In this document: in pieces, positions 56,065-59,000 of the stretch
Position numbering within the stretch: position 1 is the first letter of the stretch
Layout of the letters: each line of letters opens with the position of its first letter
Origin: Aradus depressus
Lineage: Eukaryota; Arthropoda; Insecta; Hemiptera; Aradidae
Assembly (NCBI GenBank): GCA_963662175.1
Contig: OY759221.1
Location: 18,380,027-18,444,026 of the forward strand
Direction of reading: 5' to 3'
Length of the DNA: 64,000 nucleotides
Translations under genes and position numbers: made by a program
The notes under the pieces: generated by a model
Database searches by the model: none
Told to the model about the DNA's origin: nothing
What the model saw: the letters and a program-made list of their open reading frames with translations, nothing else

Positions 56065-59000
56065 CTATTTTTCAGTGTATTATAATTTAAATATAAAGTT
56101 TATTTTTGAAAATCCTGTTACATATATATGTTTTCTACTTTTCAGTGTATTATAATTAAAATATAAGGTTTATTTTTGAAAAACCTGTTACATATATATA
56201 TTTTCTACTTTTCAGTGTATTCTAATTAAAATATAAGGTTTATTTTTGAAAAACCTGTTACATATATATATTTTCTACTTTTCAGTGTATTATAATTAAA
56301 ATATAAGGTTTATTTTTGAAAAACCTGTTACATATATATATTTTCTACTTTTCAGTGTATTATAATTAAAATATAAGGTTTATTTTTGAAAAACCTGTTA
56401 CATATATATTTTTTTTACCTACATTTTAAAGTTATGGTAAGTTTTATTCAACATCTATCGATTAACATCCTTATTTGTTTGTAGGAAAAGCAATCTTAGA
56501 GAGGCTATAACTCAGTGCATGCTGATCCATCAAGAAATTCCTAACTGTTCAGACACTGGAATTTCCGAGTTCTTAACCACTTCGTTACCTACTTGATGTA
56601 CCTATCTGTATGATTCGCACTCAGCAAACTTCTCTTAGTTTAAAACTAAACCTGACGATAGTGTAATGCCGAAAACGGTAGTTTTTGTATAAAATTCTTG
56701 TGAAATAAATATTTAAAAAGAAACAAATATTTAGGTTGAATATAACTCTTTTTTTTTTTTCTTGTACACGTAAATTATATGGAATGTACAATATACAATA
56801 TTAAAAAGGAATGAAGTTAAAGCCAGAGATTGTCGAACTAAGCTCAACTTTAAAAGTAATTAAAACTTGTATTTTTACAACAAAAATTTACATGGATAAA
56901 AAAACTTTCGAGTGCAAGTTAAAAGTTAATTTTTAACTTAACTTTTTTTCTTCAGTAATTACCGATAAAAAAAACTTAGGAAATTGAGAGATTAAAATAA
57001 ATTGCTAGAAGAAAAAAAAAAAAATTAAGTAATAGGGTTACTAGGGTATTCGTAACCCAAGGCTTATGTATTCAATTCAATTTATATACATGCATATTTT
57101 AAAATGTCTGTTTAAAGCAGGATTTGAGTGACAATCATTCCCATATGATAAACATCTGTCTATAAGCACACTTTTACCACAGATTTCTATCTACATACAT
57201 TTTTTTTCCGATTTAAGTAAAAAAAAAAAGTCTCTTTCTTCCAGAATAACAACTTATTGCCATCGATTAGCGTATTTATGTAGTTCAATTGTAATTCTCA
57301 AATGTTTCATCGGGAAATTCACGTTTGTATTTGGTGACCAAGTCCTTTTGACTCAAACTTCACTTTTGGCATTATTTTTGTCAGATTTAAACAACTTTAC
57401 TGCACGAAAGAAATTTGATAAATTGAAATGGAAGAAACAAAGCCAACTCGGAGGAGGAGAGTTCACTAGAATGAGATGTATTCTAGGAAAACGAATTATT
57501 CTGTTCTAGAGAAACAAGGGATTGTTTATTCAAGTGGTTATTCTAAAAAACATTCACATGAATGACTTTTAATAAAGACTTGTTTACTAATAAAATGCAA
57601 AAATAATGAAATATCCAGATAAACATTGAATTTAGAGTGAAATATTTAAAAATATGCAAAATAAGGTAAATATTTGCATATATCTTACTAATATATAAAG
57701 AGACAGCGTTTGTTTCATTTTTGGGCTAATATTAAAAACTACTGGACCGATTTTCAATTTTTTTTTTCTATGATTTCCTTACATTTCCGCGGTGGTTATA
57801 GGCCTAAAAACAATTTCTATTTTACATTTTTTTAAAAGAAAATATTAGATTTTTGTGTATATAGTGTATCGATAGGAGTAATCTAATCTTTCAATAGTTC
57901 TCTTTTTATGGTTCTGAAGTTGCTATTTGGAAAGCCTATTAACGAGGGTTTGTCCCTGTTTATTGTGTTGTGTTTTCAATTTCTTTAGGCATGAATGTCC
58001 ATTCAACTATCTATAAATATATTCTAATGTTACTTTTCGTTAATTAAGTGGCTTTGATATAACTCACCATTAACTTTAATCAGAATTGAAAGCAATTTAA
58101 GGACTTACCTATGTTGTGCTGAGGGAAAATTGTTGTACTATAACTTAATAGTTTGATTTTAGGTTCGCATTATTTATCTGACTTTATGAAAAGTATTACA
58201 AGTTATAACACCTTCTTTTGGTGCTAAAGAAGTAAAAGAAGGAAACCCTGCTTAGAGTTACTAACCTGTGTAAAGTTACTAACCTGTGTTAAGTTACTCC
58301 GGGCGAAGCCGGGTAACCTGCTTGTGTAATATAAAAATGACTCCAATTTATTAGAAATTACTGAAAAAGTCTTAAGTTTGTGCATAATCATCGAAATCAT
58401 GCATAGGAAAAATATGTAAAAACATAAAAATCCTAACTATATACATATATATATATATAGTTTGTGTCTAAGGCCTCCTCCTAATCCACCCCCCCCCCCC
58501 TCCCTCGGCTCTGGACACACAAATAAAATTTCGTTTCGATACATTCATTCAATCGGGAATTCCATAACTCCCTTCTACTTCGTATAACTTCGGAAGTAAG
58601 ATATAATTTATAAAGATATCAATGAATATAGAACACGATAGAGCACTTATTCCTCTCACCTCATGTCTTTGATAAACTAATAAGTTGAGTGTGGTTACCT
58701 GTAGGCCTTCTGATGTCCGGAGCGAGCTGAGAGTATGATGAGCTGATTGGTCGGGGACAGGGCATACTCTCTGCCGTAAAGTTGAGCCCCATCATCCGCC
58801 TGCCAGATGACCAAGGGTGGAGGCTGACTGGGGATGGGAGGCAGGTCCAGGACAGCAGCTCGTCCTGCTTGCACTGTTACCATCCTCTCTGAGGTGTCCT
58901 CGAACACTCCCATATCTGGAGGACAACACAACACATGGCATGGATCTGCCTAAGTTCAGTGTTCAGACAACTTATTTCTCATTGTTACAGATGTAGTTAC

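Noticed and set aside
55881..56412. CRISPR-like regular repeats
   Set aside because: The units are contiguous with no unique spacers, in a eukaryotic intron; they are a tandem repeat.
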